A DNA stretch of 64,000 nucleotides from Paenibacillus oryzae (GCF_001675045.1 NZ_LYPA01000056.1:1-64000), one strand, 5' to 3'. Counted from the stretch's first letter, positions 17,972 through 27,750 are shown. Notes: generated by a model from the sequence alone, not told the origin. A program made the numbers and translations.

Positions 17972-18925
17972 ATGGAAAGCTTTAATAAAAGCAAGCTCAG
18001 CCAGGAGCAAATGAGCTGCATTATCAAAAAGGCCTTTGGCCAAGGTTTCGGCGAAGCCACGGAATTAACCGACGGCTGGGCCAATACAGCCTATGCCATA
18101 CAGCTTGCGGACGGACGACGCGTCGTGCTGAAGGTTGCTCCGACAAGAGACAAAAAAGTAATGCGCTGCGAGAGCAACAATATGCAAACCGAGGTGGAGA
18201 CACTTCGGCTTGTTCTGGAACGCGGCGGCGTGCCTGTACCTCATGTCTATGTGTACGATCCGACCTGCCGGCTCATTCCGGCGGAATATTTTATTATGGA
18301 GTTTGTTGAAGGAGAACCTCTGAATAAAGTACGAGACAGCTTAAGCCAGGAGCAGCTTGCCGGCATCCGTTATCAGCTTGGCGTATACAACCGCATAATC
18401 AACAACATTAAAGGCAGCGTATATGGACCGTTGTTTCCGGAGGATGGCGTTCGCGCAACCTGGAAGGAAGCTTTCTCGGATCTCATTTTTGGCGTTCTTG
18501 AGGATGGAAAAACGGCTCGCGTTGAGCTGCCCGTCACTTATGAGCTGTTGGAAGAGGAGATTAAAAATCGGCTGTCTGTCATGGAGGAGGTAACGGAAGC
18601 CCATCTGGTACTGTGGGATTTGTGGGACGGCAACGTTTTTGTTCGGGACGGCGAAATTAGCGCCATTATTGATCTGGAGCGCTCATTATGGGGCGATCCG
18701 CTGGATGAATACTATTTTAGCCATTTTGACCGGCATGCCCCGTTTGAAAAAGGATACGGCAGAACGCCCGCCACACCGTCGGAGCTAGAACGGCTTAAGC
18801 TTTACGATTTGTTCAGGGATTTACTTATGGTTATAGAATGTTATTATCGTCAATATGAAAATAAGGACCATATCAGCTGGGCCCATGATAACCTGCGCAC
18901 CGGTCTGGAACGATTTTTCAATTAA
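17972..18925 (+). CDS. Aminoglycoside phosphotransferase-family protein
   Basis: A 317-residue APH/choline-kinase-fold protein. It shows the N-lobe lysine (RVVLKVAP), the linker EYFIMEFVEGEPL, the catalytic loop LWDLWDGNV (Asp and Asn present, the usual His replaced) and the metal-binding IIDLERSLWGDP. Many such proteins phosphorylate sugars or small hydroxyl compounds rather than antibiotics, so resistance should not be assumed. The start follows GAAGGTGA. Confidence 0.8.
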   Translation: MESFNKSKLSQEQMSCIIKKAFGQGFGEATELTDGWANTAYAIQLADGRRVVLKVAPTRDKKVMRCESNNMQTEVETLRLVLERGGVPVPHVYVYDPTCRLIPAEYFIMEFVEGEPLNKVRDSLSQEQLAGIRYQLGVYNRIINNIKGSVYGPLFPEDGVRATWKEAFSDLIFGVLEDGKTARVELPVTYELLEEEIKNRLSVMEEVTEAHLVLWDLWDGNVFVRDGEISAIIDLERSLWGDPLDEYYFSHFDRHAPFEKGYGRTPATPSELERLKLYDLFRDLLMVIECYYRQYENKDHISWAHDNLRTGLERFFN

Positions 18926-18940
18926 GTAACGTCTCAATAG

Positions 18941-18987
18941 TTCCCGGATTTCTCTGAATAAAATGTTCAGATGGTGAAATCCGGGAA
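18941..18987 (+). terminator. Inverted repeat after the phosphotransferase gene
   Basis: Stem TTCCCGGATTTC / GAAATCCGGGAA with inner CTGAA / TTCAG. There is no following T tract, so terminator function is only likely. Confidence 0.6.
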
Positions 18988-19012
18988 TACAAACGAGCGC
19001 TTGAAAACCTCT

Positions 19013-19162
19013 CTATCTGGTTTCCCTGTGTATTGTATATTTTTTGAGTCGGGGGCTATATTTTTTAAGCTCCAGCCGTTCCGGGTGATTTCGTTTATTT
19101 TTTGTCGTGGTATAGTTGCGGTCTCCGCATTCGGTACAAGCCAACGTAATGGTCACTCGCAT
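19013..19162 (-). CDS. rpmG: Ribosomal protein L33, cysteine-reduced paralogue
   Basis: A 49-residue L33 beginning [17 protein letters not shown] and ending [18 protein letters not shown]...RETR. The first CxxC pair is kept but the second is lost (KKYSPRL instead of a Cys-bearing form), so it should not hold zinc tightly. Bacteria make such zinc-independent forms under zinc limitation to spare the metal. The start follows AGGAG; the larger frame upstream is not supported. It lies 86 nt behind the zinc-related GTPase, probably in one transcript. Confidence 0.93.
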   Translation of the reverse strand: MRVTITLACTECGDRNYTTTKNKRNHPERLELKKYSPRLKKYTIHRETR

Positions 19163-19248
19163 GTGTTCATCTCCTCTTGCTGATTGATTTAACTTTGCAC
19201 AAAGCATTTGCAGATTAATGCCCCTGCTGCCACCTGGGCACAAGTCAT

Positions 19249-20466
19249 TTACTGGAGCATTTCCTCTAATTGAACATCGCTGTGATCCGGGAAATCATCT
19301 CTGAAGGAGGACCATTCCAAACTCATCTCCTCCTCTGTCAGCAAACAGCGGTCCAGCTCGCCGGACAAGGCAGAACGGTCAAGCGACATGCCGATCAGCA
19401 CCATTTTGTTAATGCGGTCGCCATACGTATCATTCCAGTTTTTTTCGATGTCGGGATTGTCCCTGAATATTTCGGCGTGCATGCTTTCCGGCAGTGATGC
19501 CACCCATCTGCCTGCGGGACCAAACTGGATGGAAGGGCCGGCCTGGCTGAAGTTTTGCGCCATATCGTTGCGGCTAGCCAGCCAAACGATGCCTTTGGCC
19601 CTAACGACCTGCTCCGGCCAACTGGACATCCACTTCATCAGCCTGCCGGGATGGAAGGGACGAGAGCGCTCGTAGACAAAGGAGGAAATGCCGTATTCCT
19701 CCGTTTCCGGCACATGATGCTCCTTCTCCATCTCCTGAATCCATCCCGCCGAACGGCTTGCTTCCTCGAAGTTAAACAATCCGGTATTCAAAATGGCGGC
19801 AGGGTCGACCTTACCGTGACTGGAGCGAATCAGCTTAGCCTTGGGCTGGAGCGCCTTCAGCACCTTTTCCAAATCCTCCAGCTCCTTTTCTCCCACTCTG
19901 TCGCATTTGTTTAAAATGAGCACGTCGCAAAACTCGATTTGGTCAATGAGCAGGTCCACGACCTCCCTGGTATCGCCTTCGCCAACGTCCTGCTTGCGAT
20001 CCATCAAGGATTCACCGGAGGAAAAGTCGCTCCAGAAGCGGTAGGCGTCCACGACGGTGACCATGCAGTCAAGTCTGCAAAACTGCGTCAAGTCAATGCC
20101 CTGCTCCTGATCGATGTACGAGAAGGTTTGCGCTACCGGCACAGGCTCGCCAACCCCTGTCGATTCGATCAGTATGTAATCAAACCGGCCCTCCAGCGCC
20201 AGACGCTCCACCTCGCGAAGCAGGTCTTCCCTCAGCGTGCAGCAGATGCAGCCGTTCGACATTTCCACCAGCTTTTCCTCCGTCCGCGACAAACCGCCTC
20301 CGCTTTGAATCAAATCCGCATCAATGTTAACCTCGCTCAAATCATTAACAATTACGGCAACCTTCATGCCGCTGCGGTTGTTTAATACATGGTTTAAAAT
20401 CGTCGTTTTCCCTGCTCCTAAATAACCGCTAAGTACGGTTACAGGCAGCTTTTTGTCCATTGCCAT
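19249..20466 (-). CDS. zagA: COG0523 metallochaperone GTPase (ZagA/YciC-like)
   Basis: A 405-residue P-loop GTPase of the CobW/COG0523 family. It has Walker [10 protein letters not shown] near residues 12-20, the metal-binding GCICCT motif (CxCC) near 74-79, guanine motif NKCD and a C-terminal CobW_C domain. Members under Zur control in Bacillus move zinc to target enzymes during starvation. Start ATG at 20466 (MAMDKK) follows GGAGGG; the longer frame to 20526 is not supported. A Zur-like box lies about 85 nt upstream and the cysteine-poor L33 gene downstream. Confidence 0.9.
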   Translation of the reverse strand: MAMDKKLPVTVLSGYLGAGKTTILNHVLNNRSGMKVAVIVNDLSEVNIDADLIQSGGGLSRTEEKLVEMSNGCICCTLREDLLREVERLALEGRFDYILIESTGVGEPVPVAQTFSYIDQEQGIDLTQFCRLDCMVTVVDAYRFWSDFSSGESLMDRKQDVGEGDTREVVDLLIDQIEFCDVLILNKCDRVGEKELEDLEKVLKALQPKAKLIRSSHGKVDPAAILNTGLFNFEEASRSAGWIQEMEKEHHVPETEEYGISSFVYERSRPFHPGRLMKWMSSWPEQVVRAKGIVWLASRNDMAQNFSQAGPSIQFGPAGRWVASLPESMHAEIFRDNPDIEKNWNDTYGDRINKMVLIGMSLDRSALSGELDRCLLTEEEMSLEWSSFRDDFPDHSDVQLEEMLQ

Positions 20467-20550
20467 TCCTATGTCCCTCCGTGTGCTCCGCAAGACCGTC
20501 TGAATTGCTCCAATTTTGCCTCGCATTTAATAGTAATTTTTTCGATTTAC

Positions 20551-20571
20551 TAATCGTAATCATTACTATTA
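20551..20571 (-). promoter_or_regulatory. Zur-like operator
   Basis: TAATCGTAATCATTACTATT on the plus strand is one mismatch from the core TCGTAATNATTACGA of Bacillus Zur boxes. It lies 85-105 nt before the GTPase start and about 115 nt before the divergent DUF3592-like gene, so it could also affect that gene. Confidence 0.8.
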
Positions 20572-20683
20572 ATTTTGTCAACATTAATTATCCGTTTGAG
20601 GCTGAAACGGCTAATAAACAAAACCGTATAGGAGTTAACATGACTCCAGGCAAAATGAAAATATTGGGAGAGGGAGGAAATGA

Positions 20684-21097
20684 ATGAACATCTGGTTTAT
20701 TCCGGGTATGATTGCTGGAGGAGGCACAATGCTTGCAGCCGTATTCTGGATCATCGGATTTATAATGCGGAGAAGAACTGCAGGCTGGTCAAAAACGGAG
20801 GGGCAAGTGATCGCGGATCGGCGGCATCTGCAGCATTTTGCAGATAAAAAGCCGGTTTTTGTGTTCCAAACGCCATCGGGGAGAGAATATGTTATTGAAT
20901 CCATCGTCAGGCAAAGCCCTGCTCCCAGCCCTGGCACCCGGGTGGAGGTTTTATACGACCCCATCGACCCGTCACGCGCTATCATTAACAGCTTTGTCCA
21001 GAGCGGCAGTGCATTTACCTTGACGAGTTATATTCTATTTATATTTTTTCTATTGGGAGCGGGATTGGCGCTTTTTATTCTCTCTTTAATCGGGTAA
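20684..21097 (+). CDS. DUF3592-like membrane protein
   Basis: A 137-residue protein with membrane segments at about 3-28 and 108-135 enclosing a small soluble domain (residues 35-105: EGQVIADRR..., EVLYDPIDPSRAII). The YDPxxPxxA pattern is typical of DUF3592 proteins, whose function is unknown. The start follows GGGAGGAAATGA. It is transcribed away from the Zur box. Confidence 0.65.
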   Translation: MNIWFIPGMIAGGGTMLAAVFWIIGFIMRRRTAGWSKTEGQVIADRRHLQHFADKKPVFVFQTPSGREYVIESIVRQSPAPSPGTRVEVLYDPIDPSRAIINSFVQSGSAFTLTSYILFIFFLLGAGLALFILSLIG

Positions 21098-21114
21098 CAA
21101 AAAAACAAAAAATA

Positions 21115-21209
21115 GGGACGTCCAAAAAGTCAATGAAACGAAGAACTATTCAGCAGAGAGAAACGGCTTTGCTGAATCTTATTCACCGTAAGACTTTTTG
21201 GACAGCCCC
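21115..21209. mobile_element. Foldback repeat, family A, short copy
   Basis: A 95-bp element with arms GGGACGTCCAAAAAGTC and GACTTTTTGGACAGCCCC; the arms extend inward with ACTATTCAGCAGAGAG and GCTGAATCTTATTCACC. The same arms bound a larger element at 55535-55756, so this is a dispersed MITE-like or structured-RNA family. It lies between two convergent genes and may serve as their terminator. Confidence 0.75.
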
Positions 21210-21225
21210 GCAAGCATTTGACTTG

Positions 21226-21762
21226 TTAAATTAATTGCATCGTTGTAATACAGGTGTTGTCTCCCTCGAAGGTGGATATTTGCGACTCCGAGGTTAATCC
21301 GTTTTGTTCGATTCTTACAGAATAGGTTTTATCTCGCGCGAGCCACAAATCAACAAAGCCGTTATCCAGCGTGCTCACCGTATCATCAATCACCGTATTT
21401 CCTTCATTGTCCTTGACCGTAAGCTTGATCTCCTGCCCCTTCAGCTCGCCCTGACAGCCTGTCAAGCTATGAATGGCACAAGGATGAGTTTCATTTACAA
21501 AAGGAGCAATGGAGACAAAAAATTCGTCCTTCGGCAATGGATAGGTGACAGATTGATTATTATTCCCCGTTACAATGAGCTCCGTTGATGAAATGGAGGC
21601 GTTTTTTACATCGCTTTGTCCCGAGCTGTATTCTCTGACGAGCTGTTTGATATCCTCTGTTCCCAATACCTGGTCATCAGCCTTGCCGCCAAGATTAACG
21701 ATCAGCAAAGCTCCCAACGCAACGGCGGCAAGCCCGCCGATTATTGCTGCCATTTTCCGCAT
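21226..21762 (-). CDS. CueP-like copper-binding protein
   Basis: A 178-residue exported protein: N-terminal hydrophobic segment about 5-22 (signal or anchor), then a domain with FFVSIAPFVNETHPC, LTGCQGELKGQ and a C-terminal Cys near 172 (NTCITTMQL). These three conserved cysteines and the HPC...TGCQGE pattern match the CueP family, which binds periplasmic copper and aids superoxide defence in Salmonella. Here it would act outside the membrane. The start follows AAGGAGAG. No copper regulator is adjacent. Confidence 0.8.
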   Translation of the reverse strand: MRKMAAIIGGLAAVALGALLIVNLGGKADDQVLGTEDIKQLVREYSSGQSDVKNASISSTELIVTGNNNQSVTYPLPKDEFFVSIAPFVNETHPCAIHSLTGCQGELKGQEIKLTVKDNEGNTVIDDTVSTLDNGFVDLWLARDKTYSVRIEQNGLTSESQISTFEGDNTCITTMQLI

Positions 21763-21864
21763 GCTTGTCCAACTCTCCTTGAACGCATATTTATATTTTA
21801 TCTATTGCCTTTATGCAGCTTCATTATAACAAAGCAAGGTTGGAAAATGGAAGTTGCTGCAGGC

Positions 21865-24231
21865 TCAGGATGTTGCGATTGAACAATCCAGACGATAAAT
21901 CGGCTCTGCTTTGACGCCATGAATAGCAGCAATCTCTTCGCCTTCGAACTGGCGTGACACGGCCATAGCCGCGTCTTTTGCAATCGTTACCTTTCCCTTA
22001 CGCAGCGGCGTCGTCTGAAGCACGAGCGTATTGTCCCGCATGTTCCCGCGAATATGGGACAATCCCAGCTCCCACGGCTTGCCGTTGTAGAAATGGTCAT
22101 GCAGCAGCTTACCATCCGAGAAAGCATACCCCACATTTCCGGTATAATCGATATGCAGCAGTACATCATAAGCCCCTTGCGGCAGCCCAGTTGGAAAACT
22201 CAGCGCCACCTTATGCTCTTGAAGGGGCTGTAGCTCCATTTCGACTTCATAAGCTGGCAGCTTAAAGCTGTATTGGCTAAACCATCCTTGCTTTTCTATA
22301 TCAGCTACAGCTCCCTCGGATTTTGGCGCAAGCTTAAGGCTTGAATGCCCAGGTGCATCGTATACGCGGCACTGAAATTCACTTCTGCCCTCGCTTATAA
22401 AAGAAACTCCTTCTTCATTCATAACAATTGCCGCATCGGAAAAGATAACGCAACGCTCGCCGCCAAGCTCCGATTGCCACATGCCCGCAGCTTCCGTCTC
22501 CGTCATGACATAGACTCGAATGATACGGCCGCCCGGCGCTTTAAATTGAATCTGTGCCGACTTACCGGGAATAGTGGTAACAATCATAACGCCGTCGCTT
22601 CCTTGCCCGGCCATGCCGTTTTCCACTGAAAGCTCCGAAAAAGTGGCCGTATCCAGCAAAAGCTCGGCAGCCTGGCTCGCTGGCGCACGGAAGAAGTAGG
22701 TATCGGTATCTGCTCCTTTTACTTCCGTCACCGGCTGGCAGCTTGCCGCAAGCAGCATAGCTCCTCCCAAATCAAATCGGAACGGCAGCATGAGAGAGGC
22801 TCCCGGTTCGATAGTCAAGCCCTTACGCGGTGGAAATACGATTTTGCCAGCTGTGGTATCAAGGGCAAATTTTACATTTTCATGCCTAGGCATTTCGACG
22901 TGATCCTGATAGTTGTTTATAAAGAGGAAACCGCTTTTGCCGTCCGTCCTTATGGCATAACGCAAATTTTCATTATTTTCCGGGGTGATGTCAAGCGCAT
23001 TATCCGGCAATACAGTAGCAAGGGGCGCCAGCCGTCCGCCAAAGCTTTGCAAAAAATAATGCAGCGGACGAAGCAAGTCGTTGGAGGGTCTAATCTGCCC
23101 AAATTCCCCAATAGGCGCTTGAAAATCGTACGAAAATCTCGGCGTCGTATTTTCATTGAGGTATCCGGTTTCCCCCATCGGGTTTGTTCCTCCATGGAAC
23201 ATATAATAACCGACAAAGTTGCAGCCACCGGCCAGCTTCATCATCGTCATTGCGGATACGCTTTCAGGCTCAACCTGAAAACGGGCCAAATACCAGGTTT
23301 GCATGCCGCCGCCCATTTCGCAGCAAGCAAACGGATATTTTTCGCGTGGATATGGCGGAGTGAAACGATTTTTGCTTGCGTCATCGTTGTGATAATCCTG
23401 GAACACGTATTCTCCCGTGGGCTGCTGGTCCGGCTGCTCTGCCGTTACGCTCCATGGGGTGTAGGCGTAACCGCCATAGAGCGGAAGCACCTCATCCTCC
23501 AGCAGCGGCGCATTGTCCCAGCCGGTGCTCGTATAAATCGGCGTAACGAGTCCTGCTTCCTCGGCCATCGTTTTGAGATAGCGCATATGACGTATGCCTT
23601 CTTCGCCGCTTGCGCCTCCGCCCAAATATTCATCGCCTTGCTTGGTTGTCATCTCCCACGGAGCGGATGCTGCGTTTAGCTCATTTTCGAGCTGGATGCC
23701 GATAACGGGTCCGCCATCCTTAAACATCAACCCCTCTACCTGCTTGCCGATCTCCCCATACAGCCTGCGCACATAGCTCAAATAACCTTCATCGTTGGAA
23801 CGAACCTCAAACGTTTGGCCAAACAGCCAATCCGGCAACCCTCCGTTGCGAACCTCTCCATGGCAAAATGGCCCCACGCGCAAAATAACATGCAAGCCGC
23901 GCTTCGCGCATAATTCCACAAACCTGCGTAAATCCCGATTGCCGGACCAGTTGAAGCTTCCTTCAGTCTCTTCATGGTGATTCCAGAAAATATAAGTCGC
24001 AACAACATTGATGCCGGACATTTTCATTTTCCCGATTTCCAAATCCCAGCCTTTTTCATCGTAACGCGCATAATGATATTCGCCGCAAATGGCGATAAAC
24101 GGCTTTCCGTTCCATTCCATATAGTAGTTTGTAAAGCTGATCCTGTCCCCTTGCGGGTTAGACCCGTTCATTTTGAGCGATGACGGATAGATGGCTTTTG
24201 TTGCATTGCGAACCGAAATGGCATATTCCAT
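21865..24231 (-). CDS. Beta-galactosidase, glycoside hydrolase family 35
   Basis: A 788-residue enzyme without signal peptide. The TIM-barrel domain (about 30-360) contains GEYHYAR, acid/base Glu184 (GIQLENELN) and nucleophile Glu305 (FACCEMGGGMQ), followed by beta-sandwich domains. It should remove terminal beta-galactosyl residues from imported oligosaccharides in the cytoplasm. It is the last gene behind the binding protein and permeases; a hairpin in the 79-nt gap probably lowers its expression. The start follows GGGAGGACAAAC. Confidence 0.9.
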   Translation of the reverse strand: MEYAISVRNATKAIYPSSLKMNGSNPQGDRISFTNYYMEWNGKPFIAICGEYHYARYDEKGWDLEIGKMKMSGINVVATYIFWNHHEETEGSFNWSGNRDLRRFVELCAKRGLHVILRVGPFCHGEVRNGGLPDWLFGQTFEVRSNDEGYLSYVRRLYGEIGKQVEGLMFKDGGPVIGIQLENELNAASAPWEMTTKQGDEYLGGGASGEEGIRHMRYLKTMAEEAGLVTPIYTSTGWDNAPLLEDEVLPLYGGYAYTPWSVTAEQPDQQPTGEYVFQDYHNDDASKNRFTPPYPREKYPFACCEMGGGMQTWYLARFQVEPESVSAMTMMKLAGGCNFVGYYMFHGGTNPMGETGYLNENTTPRFSYDFQAPIGEFGQIRPSNDLLRPLHYFLQSFGGRLAPLATVLPDNALDITPENNENLRYAIRTDGKSGFLFINNYQDHVEMPRHENVKFALDTTAGKIVFPPRKGLTIEPGASLMLPFRFDLGGAMLLAASCQPVTEVKGADTDTYFFRAPASQAAELLLDTATFSELSVENGMAGQGSDGVMIVTTIPGKSAQIQFKAPGGRIIRVYVMTETEAAGMWQSELGGERCVIFSDAAIVMNEEGVSFISEGRSEFQCRVYDAPGHSSLKLAPKSEGAVADIEKQGWFSQYSFKLPAYEVEMELQPLQEHKVALSFPTGLPQGAYDVLLHIDYTGNVGYAFSDGKLLHDHFYNGKPWELGLSHIRGNMRDNTLVLQTTPLRKGKVTIAKDAAMAVSRQFEGEEIAAIHGVKAEPIYRLDCSIATS

Positions 24232-24266
24232 GTTTGTCCTCCCTGATTATGGTTTAAATAAAAGGC

Positions 24267-24298
24267 GAGGTGCCCCCCGCAAAAGCCGGGAGCACCTC
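24267..24298 (-). terminator. Hairpin between binding-protein and GH35 genes
   Basis: Stem GAGGTGC / GCACCTC with further CCCG / GCGGG pairing, then a T-rich run on the minus strand. Its position inside the operon suggests partial termination or mRNA-end protection of the abundant binding-protein message. Confidence 0.75.
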
Positions 24299-24310
24299 AT
24301 AGATTATTGC

Positions 24311-25849
24311 TTATTTGCCAAGAGCAGCATTGATTTGTTTTTGCATTTCTTCTTTAATTTTGTCGATACCGGCAGCTTTCAGCTGTTTAACCAGCTCGTC
24401 GCGGCCTTTTTCGAGATCGTCGATCAAGCCGTATTCCAAAGGAATAGCGTAACGCAGCATAACGTTGCCTACGTTGGACACTTCGTTTTTCACGTTGCTG
24501 TTATCGAATACAAATGTTTCAAGCGGGAAGTGGTAGACTTTATCTTTCCAAGCATCTGTAATCGCGATTGCGGAAGCAGGAATGGAATCGTCCACGCGGT
24601 TCAGCTTGGAGTTGAAGCCCCAGTTGGAGAAGCCAGTGTAGTTGGGAGCAGCTTCGCCTTGCTTGTACTTATCGTCGCCAACCGCAATGTAATGCTTGCC
24701 TTCAATGCCGTACATCATCAGATCATGAAGCTCTTTGTCGCTTTGCAGCAGGTCGATAACCATCAGGGAACGCTCAACATTTTTGCTTGTTGCGGAAACG
24801 GCCATGCCGTTTTGCGTCGACAAAGCGTTCAGCTTGTAACGGTCAGGCGTAATGTCGGCTACGTCAAACTTGAATTTGCCGGCTTTGTTACCCTCTACCA
24901 TATTCAAACCAAGCGTACCGATATTGTGGCTGCGTGCGCCAACCTTGCCGGCCAGCATGTCTTGCCATACGTCGCTTTTTTCGCTCAATACGTTTTTTGT
25001 CCATACGCCGTTGTCGGCCAGGTCTTTGTAGTATTTGAGCAGCTCCAGGAACTCTGGAGTTTCGTATACGGTGAACAACTCGCCGTTTGGATCATCCGTT
25101 TTGAACGCCAGCGGAACGCTGAGGTCGGCTACTGTCCAGTTGTTGTTTTGCTCCAGCAGCATATCGTCCATTTCATGCCATTTCCAGCCGTCGCCAGGAC
25201 GAGCGCCGTAAGCTGTAACGCCCGGCTCGTTAGCCGCAATTGTTTTCAGGTAAGTTGCAAAGGTTTCAGGGCTTGTTACAGGCTCAAGGTTGTATTTTTC
25301 CAGCAGGTCTTGACGAATCAGAACAACCTTGTCGATGGTTTCGTCATTGTTTTGCGGAACCATATATATCTTGCCGTTTACTTTTGCTTGATCCCATGCC
25401 GCTTGAGGCATAACTTCAAAGGTTTTAGGCAAATGCTGCTTCAGCATGTCTTCCGTCAGCTCCAGAAAACCGCCTTTGGTTGCCTGGTCGTTGTAGTTCG
25501 CCCAGTTAGCCGCGTAAATCAGATCAAGATTTTCCTGAGCGGCAAATTTAAGCGGATATTTCGTAGCCCAGTCGGACCAGTCCAAAAATTCAACGTCAAG
25601 AGTTGCGTTTGCTTTTTCTTTCAGCTTGGCGTTTATCTCACCGAAAACCTGATCGTAATCTATTGGTTTGCCGCCGAGCATAACCATTTTCAATTTCAAT
25701 TCCTTATCCGTGCTGCCAGCGTTTTCGCCAGGAGCAGCCGTGCTGCCAGTACCGGCGTTATCGTTTTTGCTGCCGCATGCTGACAAAATCATTGTAAGAG
25801 CCAGAACCAGCACCAACATCATGGAAGCAAGCTTACGAGATCCTTTCAT
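24311..25849 (-). CDS. Sugar ABC transporter substrate-binding lipoprotein (LplA-like)
   Basis: A 512-residue lipoprotein: signal with lipobox LSAC (Cys near residue 24), then a large family 1 solute-binding fold typical of Paenibacillus LplA proteins. The ATG at 25849 (MKGSRKLASM) has GGGGG 8 nt before it; a TTG five codons earlier is less likely. It delivers oligosaccharides to the two upstream permeases. No ATPase gene is present, as is usual for this type, which borrows a shared MsmX-like ATPase. The GH35 neighbour suggests a galactose-containing ligand. Confidence 0.92.
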   Translation of the reverse strand: MKGSRKLASMMLVLVLALTMILSACGSKNDNAGTGSTAAPGENAGSTDKELKLKMVMLGGKPIDYDQVFGEINAKLKEKANATLDVEFLDWSDWATKYPLKFAAQENLDLIYAANWANYNDQATKGGFLELTEDMLKQHLPKTFEVMPQAAWDQAKVNGKIYMVPQNNDETIDKVVLIRQDLLEKYNLEPVTSPETFATYLKTIAANEPGVTAYGARPGDGWKWHEMDDMLLEQNNNWTVADLSVPLAFKTDDPNGELFTVYETPEFLELLKYYKDLADNGVWTKNVLSEKSDVWQDMLAGKVGARSHNIGTLGLNMVEGNKAGKFKFDVADITPDRYKLNALSTQNGMAVSATSKNVERSLMVIDLLQSDKELHDLMMYGIEGKHYIAVGDDKYKQGEAAPNYTGFSNWGFNSKLNRVDDSIPASAIAITDAWKDKVYHFPLETFVFDNSNVKNEVSNVGNVMLRYAIPLEYGLIDDLEKGRDELVKQLKAAGIDKIKEEMQKQINAALGK

Positions 25850-25899
25850 ATTTACATCCCCCAAATCAATTTTTTATGATAACCAGGAAAATCCTGAGG

Positions 25900-26808
25900 T
25901 CACCCTTTTACAGCGCCAATCGTAAGACCTTTGACAAAATAACGTTGAATAAACGGATATACCAGGAAAATCGGGCCGGTTGCAACTATCGTCATGGCCA
26001 TTTTGAGACTTTCCGTCGGCATTGCGAAGTTAACCGCCATACCTGAAGCCATCATCGCTTTACGCAGGCCGTCCATATTGGCAAGCATGCGGTACAAATA
26101 ATATTGCAGCGGCATCATCTCGGATTTCCCTATGAAAAGCAGCGCGTTATACCAGTCATTCCAATAACCCAGCGCCAGAAACAATCCGATGGTTGCTAAA
26201 GCGGGCTTGGACAACGGAAGAATCAGCTTGATAAAAATGCCAAAGTCGGTTGCTCCGTCAATTTTTGCGGATTCCGTAATGGCATCCGGTATGCTGCTCA
26301 TAAACGACTTCATAACGATGATATAAAAGACGTTCAGCAGAAGCGGCAGCACAAGCGCCAAATAATTATCCTTCATCTCAAGCGCGTTCATCATGAGGTA
26401 CCATGGCACCAGACCGCCGTTAAACAGCGTTGTGAAGAAGAAGAAAAAGGAGAACTGGTTGCGCCATTTGAAGTCGCGGCGAGACAGGACGTAAGCTGTC
26501 ATTGCCGTAAGGAACAGGCCAAGCACCGTTCCTATCGCCGTTACGCCAATCGTAACTCCGTAAGCAGCTATCATATCCTTTGGATATTTGAACAAAACGC
26601 TATACGCTTCTGTTGAAAAAACCGTCGGAATAATTTGATAGCCGTTAAGCGTAATGGCCATTTCGTCTGTAAAGGACGATGAAATGATCAGTATAAAAGG
26701 AACGATACAAACGATAGCAAGCAAAGTCATGATGATGTAGCCGATAATGGACAAAAGAGTTTTATCGGAAAACTTGAACTTGCCTTTTGTTGCAGTTGGT
26801 GAAGCCAT
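25900..26808 (-). CDS. Sugar ABC transporter permease (LplC/YtcP type)
   Basis: A 302-residue permease with six predicted membrane segments and the EAA-loop sequence ESAKIDGATDFGIFIKLILP that contacts the ATPase. It pairs with the next permease to form the import channel. It starts 21 nt after the upstream permease. Confidence 0.93.
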   Translation of the reverse strand: MASPTATKGKFKFSDKTLLSIIGYIIMTLLAIVCIVPFILIISSSFTDEMAITLNGYQIIPTVFSTEAYSVLFKYPKDMIAAYGVTIGVTAIGTVLGLFLTAMTAYVLSRRDFKWRNQFSFFFFFTTLFNGGLVPWYLMMNALEMKDNYLALVLPLLLNVFYIIVMKSFMSSIPDAITESAKIDGATDFGIFIKLILPLSKPALATIGLFLALGYWNDWYNALLFIGKSEMMPLQYYLYRMLANMDGLRKAMMASGMAVNFAMPTESLKMAMTIVATGPIFLVYPFIQRYFVKGLTIGAVKG

Positions 26809-26829
26809 GCGCTTTCCCTCCTCTCCAGG

Positions 26830-27750
26830 CTAAAACAATGCCCGATCCTTGTCGTATTTTCGTACCGCGTAGTTAGCAAGCAGAATGGTCGCGAAACCGA
26901 GTATGGATTGGTAGAAGCCGGCCGCAGCAGACATGCCGATTTCATTGTTTGTCGTCAAGGAGCGGAATACAAAGGTATCGATAACATCCGTCGCCGAGAA
27001 CAACATGCTGTTGTTGCCGATCATGTTATAGAACATGCCGAAGTCGCCGCGGAAAATATTGCCGATTGCCAGAAGCACCAAAATGATCAGCGTTGGCATC
27101 AGGTTTGGAATCGTAATTTTGAAAATACGCTGGAAAATGTTTGCGCCGTCGATTTCAGCGGCTTCGTACATTTCCGTATCAATGCTTGTAATGGCCGCCA
27201 GATACATAATCGTTCCGTAACCAAGCGCTTTCCATGCGGTAACGGCTACCAGGATAAACGGCCAATAAGAAGCCGTGTTGTAAATATCGATCTTGGCAAA
27301 GCCTAGCCATTCCAATGCTACGTTTATCGTACCCACGTTGTAGTTAAACATGTTGTACGCAATCGCGCCAACAACAACCCAGGAAATGAAATACGGCAGG
27401 AACAGAATGGACTGCGTAATTTTGCGGAACCATTTGCCTGCTACCTCAAACAGCAGAATAGCCGCTACGATTTGAAGCAGGTTATTGACAAGAATAAAGG
27501 CCAGATTATACAACGCCGTATTTCTCGTTACTCGCCAGGCATCTCCGGATTCGAAGAAAAACCGGAAATTGTTCAAGCCGTTCCAGGGGCTTGCAAAAAT
27601 CCCGTCGCTGTAGTTGTATTGCTTAAATGCCAGCACGATGCCGGCCATGGGCACATAGGCAAACAGCAGGAAAAACAAAACTGCCGGAGCCAGCATAAGC
27701 AGCAGTGCGCGATATTTTTTGACGTCATGCCAAAACCCGCTTTTGCTCAT
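26830..27750 (-). CDS. Sugar ABC transporter permease (LplB type)
   Basis: A 306-residue permease with six membrane segments and EAA loop YEAAEIDGANIFQRIFKITI. First gene of the transporter unit; the start follows GATGGGAG. A -10-like TATAAT lies at 27788-27783. Presumably activated by the YesN-type regulator upstream. Confidence 0.93.
   Translation of the reverse strand: MSKSGFWHDVKKYRALLLMLAPAVLFFLLFAYVPMAGIVLAFKQYNYSDGIFASPWNGLNNFRFFFESGDAWRVTRNTALYNLAFILVNNLLQIVAAILLFEVAGKWFRKITQSILFLPYFISWVVVGAIAYNMFNYNVGTINVALEWLGFAKIDIYNTASYWPFILVAVTAWKALGYGTIMYLAAITSIDTEMYEAAEIDGANIFQRIFKITIPNLMPTLIILVLLAIGNIFRGDFGMFYNMIGNNSMLFSATDVIDTFVFRSLTTNNEIGMSAAAGFYQSILGFATILLANYAVRKYDKDRALF

Noticed and set aside
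17972..18925. Antibiotic-resistance aminoglycoside kinase
   Set aside because: Fold matches the family, but the catalytic loop lacks the usual His and nothing else points to resistance.
24191..25783. 530-codon plus-strand frame antisense to the sugar-binding lipoprotein
   Set aside because: The opposite strand encodes a clear lipoprotein; the frame is a codon-bias shadow with no family features.
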